This document shows, piece after piece, positions 59,067 through 64,000 of a stretch of 64,000 nt of DNA. The first letter of the stretch is position 1. The number at the start of each line of letters is the position of its first letter. The notes beneath the pieces were generated by a model. That model ran no database searches. It saw only the letters and a program-made list of their open reading frames with translations, and had not been told where the DNA came from. The position numbers were made by a program, and so were the translations under genes. The stretch comes from Deroplatys truncata (lineage: Eukaryota > Arthropoda > Insecta > Mantodea > Mantidae): NCBI GenBank assembly GCA_030765065.1, contig CM060990.1:460744321-460808320 (forward strand). Direction: 5' to 3'.

Positions 59067-60759
59067 ACTCTATAATTTCAAAACCCAAGTTTTTACAAAA
59101 GGATCTTACCTTGTTAATTGTGTGCAATTAAATGCTGATCGGGTGGCAGCACTGATGACAGGACCTTGAACGTGTATACGAGTAGTGTAACAGACAGCAG
59201 CGCTGTTGAGTCCACGCCGCATTTATCGATTTCTTGCAGGTAACGTGAAAGGAACACATATTGAAGCAAAAGGAAATGAACTCAATTTATTAGAGTATTA
59301 AAATTACAATGAACACAGCTTATTTTATTTTAAATGCACATATTTCATCGTTTATCTGAGAATGGATCCCAGCGGGCTGAGGCTTTTAAGGTGTTAAAAG
59401 GTATTGGCAATAGGGGAGCTGTGCGCGCAGACGAGTAAAATCATAAGGAATCGCCGAAGTATTATGGATGCCATAACAGTTCAGTTACTTCACATGCAAT
59501 CGGTATACTATAATGTTTTCATGCCGCTGTCAGAATGACCACATAATTATTAGGTAACATATTTCTACCAATAGTGGACTTTACTAAAATCTCGTCAATT
59601 CGGCAGTAATAATTATGAGAGACATTATCCATCTCTCAAGATTTGGTTACATCCCAACATGTCGTGATTACTATGCGCGCTTTCTATTCTTCATTTTGAT
59701 TCACAGAATAACTAGGCAACCACAAGCATCTGACATCATTCTGTCGATTGTATTAGAAGAAAATTATATAAACAAGCATTAGTAATCACACAAGAGTCTA
59801 TAATTAAACAATACACTTTTCAGGCAAAAAGTAATGCATTACTTTGTAATGTTGTCCATCGACAAAAATCTTTTCTCTCTTTTTCTACAGCTAATTTTAT
59901 CATTACTCACCTAGTTTTCCACTAGAAATACATTTAGATATTAGGCAATGATATTTCAAACTATCTGAATAGAAATCTAAATTTTAAACCCATTTTCTCA
60001 GAAATGTGTATCCTAGGTGCATGAATCGTTTAAAGATTACAGGAATTAACTGAAGTGAAACATAAATTAACAATATTGCAGATAAAATTGTCCTATACCA
60101 GTTAAGATTGTTATACAGTAGATACAGTTTTTTCTACATTTTAGAATACATATTCCTCAACGCAACACTAAACATGCAGCCAAATACGAATGCGTGAATT
60201 CAGTATGCATCAAACACATACCTATGGAAACATATCTTGAAAATGTCGAGTTCTTATCTTTGCTACCAGATTATAAAATTTTCCTTATGCAAGAAAAAAT
60301 AAACCCGCAAGAAGCGAGCTTCAAATTTGAGCATAACGGATTACAAGAATGAAAGCAAGGCTTTATTTAAAATTCCGAATAATATTCCTCTAGTTTTAAT
60401 TTTCATACGATTTATATTGCATTAAAGGGATACTCGGAAACAATAAAATATTTTGACTCGCTTCTGGTCCCCTTTAATAAGTCTGAGACTAGATGACTGC
60501 AAAGGAGCGAACTAAACCCGTTTCGGAGCTCTTCTTTTCTGATCTCTCTCGTTGCATGGTCGCTCGTACTCGTGTTTTCTTTCCGCTCGACCTACATCGG
60601 CCAGGGAATCGCTCGTCGGTCACGCTCGTGCTCTGTTCTGTTTTAACCACGAGAACAACATACAGTGACTGGTAATGTACACAGCTTGGCACTTGTGGTG
60701 TAAGTAACCTACATCAAGAATGGCATATATAGTACTTCGTAGTACTGTACGGTAGCTAT
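59067..60759. other. No recognisable gene
   Basis: AT-rich except 60490-60660, a GC-richer patch with GTCGCTCGTACTCGTG-type motifs just upstream of the LINE remnant; it may belong to the LINE 5' end but this cannot be shown. Confidence 0.4.
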
Positions 60760-62357
60760 TCCACCCCTAGAAGCCGCATGACCTTGAAGCCGGTGGGGGG
60801 GGGCTTCTGTGTATCTGCGATCCTGTGGGCTGCACTGGAAGCGTTATTCATGCCAAGGTGGCCACAGGGGAGATGCCAGACGAAGAAGCGGCTTACCTTT
60901 AGCCCAACCCTAAGGTGTTATGCGTTTCTTTGCCGATGGGGTTCATGGCACATGGGAAAAGTGTTGCAAACGTAGCTTCTGAGATGCCTAACGACCTCTC
61001 AGAGTATACCTAGGCATGTGGGGCTCTGTCTGGGCGGACCTGAGTTATACCCAGCTAATCGTGGGAACGATAATAGTTATAAGTTCCACTAAACAGGAGA
61101 GCTCCTTTATCAGGGAACCCAGAGAGTTTTAAAACTAAAGTTGAGGTGACTGGGCCCTCGCATGGGAACTCTGTTACTAAAACTAAAGTAAAGGAGACAG
61201 GAACTGCAACTGCTGAAGATGTGGAGAAGCAGGCCCTGTCCCAAAGAGGATGGAAAACAGGACTAGGTTACTGGCCAGAATCATGGGGGAAGCTGCAGTC
61301 CCTGGAAACAGGGACCATGCAGAAGCCATGACTGGGACGGGGTCTGGTCCTTTTGGAAACCTCAGTGTTCAAATGGGGCAGGTTAAGCTATGGTGGTTTC
61401 ATTCATTCAGGCTAACCTACAACACAGTATTACAGCCTCGCGAGTTCTCTCGAGTAACTTAACGAGGTATGAAATAGATGTCATCATAATACAAGAATCC
61501 TGGATTCGGTAGGGTCTTATCAGAGCGCTAAATATAAAAGGTTTTACACTATTCAGCGCTTTGTCTGAAGTAAAACCTAGAGCATGTGTTCTTACGAGAC
61601 TCAGTAATATCTGGGCCCTGCTGGGATTTCTTACCAAAGACCTGGCAGCAGTCCGTAAGGTATGGGGAGGACGGAGTGCCATATCAGGTGGTAGTCTGCT
61701 CGGCCTATTTTCCATGTGACTCCGAGGAATCACCACATCCTCAGGAGCTCAAAGACCGTGTGAATTATTGCAAGGATAGAAACCTCAACTTGCTGTTTGG
61801 CTGTGACTCCTACTCCCATCAAAACGTTTGAGATAGCACAGACGTCAATGGGAGAGGAGAGAAGCTGCTCGAGTATCTGAGTTCTACAGACCTAGATTGC
61901 GAACCAAGGGACGCACCGATTTTTGTGAATTATCAAAGGGAAGAGTCCTAGGCTTGTCACTGGTGTCCTTTGGGATACTGGAGGAGATTAAAGACTGGAG
62001 GGTTTGTTTGTAACCTTCCATGTCCGATCTTAGACATTATGCTTGGTCTGGAGGGAAAAGGAAAGGACTGCCTGTACAGGAAACCTAGGAGGACCAATTG
62101 GGACACCTCTATAAAGGACCTGGAAGGCGGGCTGAGGAATGGACCCCAGATCATACTAAGAAATGCGGAGGACCTAGACGGGTATGTTTAGTTTTTCCGA
62201 ACACCCTGGTGTCCTCCTAAAGAAACTGCCCCCTCTAAGACGAGGTTTGGGCTAAAGATAAATTCAGATGGAATTCTTTTTTAACATCAATTCGACGAAG
62301 GCTATACAATGCGTATAGGGCAAGTGTCGGCAACACAGGATATTTGAGAATCTGATT
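60760..62357 (+). pseudogene. LINE 5' half: leader, ORF1 traces and endonuclease
   Basis: 60760-61150 is GC-rich, leader-like sequence. 61146-61390 gives short frames that may be ORF1 remains. From 61390 the frame reads SFIQANLQHSITASRVLSSN, then LTRYEIDVIIIQESWIR (the start of an APE-type endonuclease, with the Q-E-x-W motif), then a TAG. It continues GFTLFSALSEVKPRACVLTR and, after a shift, VVVCSAYFPCD, NLLFGCDSYSHQNV, STDVNGRGEKLLEYLSSTDL. Later parts keep NPRRTNWDT-like and RRLYNAYRAS-like linker sequence up to 62357. Several stops and frameshifts are seen, and the S-D-H motif is degraded (PILDIMLG). The RT domain is absent. The endonuclease would nick target DNA for target-primed reverse transcription. 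Confidence 0.72.
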
Positions 62358-62934
62358 AGTTGATTATAATTTCTTGGAGGCTAACGTATGTACCTACATT
62401 AAACCTACATTTTCTTAAGGTGGTATGTTGGGTTATTGAGTCTTTATAATATTTGAATTTTACTCAACTTAAACTAGTAAAATCTGTAACCTGTTTCACT
62501 TGAATTTAGCTTGGTAGGCGTATAATCCATATTTACGCAGGCTCTATAATCTCGGCGAATCTTTATCAAATATATAGTTTTAGCTGCAAGTGAAAATTGG
62601 CTTATAATTAATCAATATTTAAAGTATAAGCTGAAAAATTCCAAGAAATCGATTTGTACGCCCTTCAGTTTATTAAGCATAAAATCACTTCCCATTTCTT
62701 TGAATTTAACTCTTTCTTAATCATAAATATTTTATACACGAATTCATTTTCTTAGCTTTTGGATTGCAGTTAATATTGCAGATCTGACATCAAGAGTTAA
62801 AACGTTTTAACATAAAACTGGGTGTTGAGGAAGAAAGAAACGCTCAGGTGGATAAACTTTTATCATACTTTATTGCACTTTACCAGCTCCTACGATGTTT
62901 GAGGAAGTGTTTGCAGGTACATTGCTGGTAAATT
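62358..62934. other. No recognisable feature
   Basis: AT-rich DNA directly after the LINE break; no RT sequence continues into it. Confidence 0.4.
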
Positions 62935-63279
62935 GTGCATTTTTTGTATACTTGGAACCGGAATATAAAAATGGCCTGTGTGAAACGTATCCTGAGTCAC
63001 GTGGCTTTGGAGTGGGGTATCTCCTGGATTTGGGAGTCTTCAAACAACTTCCTCAGAAGCTACGGAAAAGAAGAGCATTCTTTCCCGGTCCGGATGTTGT
63101 CACCCACCACAGTAAGCGAGCATAAGAAAACAAAAGACAGCGACGACAAATGCGCGCCGACGGAAAGCACGGATTCGGAAATAAATTTCATTCAAAAGCT
63201 TGGATTTATGCGAACCTCCGGTGCATCCACGGCTACAGGAACTATCGCACAGTGTCTTGAAGAAGCAGGCAGGAAATAA
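62935..63279 (+). CDS. Unassigned 114-codon ORF
   Basis: An ATG-to-TAA frame ending in GTIAQCLEEAGRK, directly followed by an A-rich run (63276-63290). The C-terminal half is hydrophilic (K, D, S, T-rich: HKKTKDSDDKCAPTEST), the N-terminal half has W and aromatic residues. I do not recognise a family. It is longer than most random frames here and its base composition is richer in GC than its flanks. The A-run after the stop could mark a retrocopy. Chance ORF remains possible. Confidence 0.25.
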   Translation: MHFLYTWNRNIKMACVKRILSHVALEWGISWIWESSNNFLRSYGKEEHSFPVRMLSPTTVSEHKKTKDSDDKCAPTESTDSEINFIQKLGFMRTSGASTATGTIAQCLEEAGRK

Positions 63280-64000
63280 AAAAAAAGAAAGAAAGAAGTA
63301 GGGGAATGTATTATAACTTTATTTCCTCGAGAAAACACTCCGGCTTGAAAGAATAGCTTCTAAGTTAGCTTTTGTTGGGGTTTACTCCCTCACTTCTCGA
63401 ACCACCTTTGCCACTTACGCCTGCTCCTGTAAATGGCTATACTATTTTTCAAGTGGCTTAAAAACTTGGGTTTGCATTGCTTAAGCGCTTCCCACTCACC
63501 AGCCTAGGTCGCGAGGGATGGGTGAGGTTGTATGGAAACTTTTAAAACGTCTGTAGCTTATCGGATTGACGTTATGTTGTGAAAGGAGGAGGAATTGGAA
63601 GAAAATAGAGTTTTCCTGGATTTCCCTAAGAACAGTAAACATTTGAATAGATTCTTTCCTTAAAGAGAGCGCAACTTAGGTTGACTCCAAAAGAAGCGTT
63701 TTGAGTGCTACCAAATCAGAATCCTTTCACGCTGTCAAAGGCATTCATTCTATTTCGGAAGGGGACAAAAATATTTTGGCCAGAGATTGAGTACCGAAAT
63801 AGTTTAGATGTTAACATCATACCAGTTTCATGCATACCTTTACTCATATAAAACCCAAATGAGTGATATCCCTTTTTGTTGCGGGTAAATACGCCAAATA
63901 CAGAGTCTTAGGTAACATATGTAGTTGAAGCCAGGGAACAAACTAACACACAAGCACGCGCGAGGTTATTAGTTACGAAACTGTTTAATCTGAATATTAA
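63280..64000. other. No recognisable feature
   Basis: No ORF, repeat or tRNA-like element was recognised to the right edge. Confidence 0.4.

Overview
The window looks like gene-poor nuclear DNA from an arthropod, most likely an insect with a large genome. It is AT-rich, has no bacterial-style operons, and no intact cellular gene is recognisable. What can be read is mostly mobile DNA: a Ty3/gypsy LTR retrotransposon, several families of tRNA-derived SINEs, LINE, hAT and THAP-type relics, non-autonomous inverted-repeat elements, and a large minisatellite. The insect assignment rests on this repeat flora and is an inference; no host marker gene is present.

Layout. 1-6907: most of a gypsy-type element, entered inside gag, then protease, reverse transcriptase, RNase H and integrase, an AT-rich 3' region, a polypurine tract and an 881-bp LTR with TATA box and poly(A) signal. 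A primer-binding-site-like sequence follows this LTR, which an ordinary 3' LTR should not have. 7.1-7.4 kb (minus): relic of a Cys-cluster protein. 11.5-12.4 kb: relic of a THAP-domain gene split by a 262-bp hAT-type MITE with an 8-bp target duplication. 13.3-16.4 kb: three SINEs, a (TAG)n tract and the C-terminal end of a hAT transposase. 17.5-18 kb (minus): LINE C-terminal zinc-knuckle relic. 18.7-23.4 kb: two TTAA-flanked MITE copies and two copies of another dispersed repeat. 24.8-27.2 kb: about 55 copies of a 44-bp minisatellite with higher-order structure. 30-37 kb: SINEs of two families, one nested inside another, and more dispersed-repeat copies. 39.4-42 kb: a further TTAA MITE and an inverted-repeat (foldback-like) element whose relative lies at 58.9 kb. 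46.8-47.2 kb: an LTR-like or promoter-like block. 53.6-57.9 kb: two SINEs and a LINE reverse-transcriptase C-terminal relic (minus). 60.8-62.4 kb: the 5' half of a LINE with a broken endonuclease. 62.9-63.3 kb: an unassigned 114-codon ORF.

The parts do not form one pathway. The only co-ordinated gene set is gag-pol of the gypsy element, and it carries two stop codons and two frameshifts, so this copy should not be autonomous. The SINEs would depend on LINE machinery and the MITEs on hAT- or piggyBac-like transposases. Only dead fragments of LINE and hAT proteins are present here, and no piggyBac coding sequence is seen. All protein assignments were made by reading translations by eye, without database searches.
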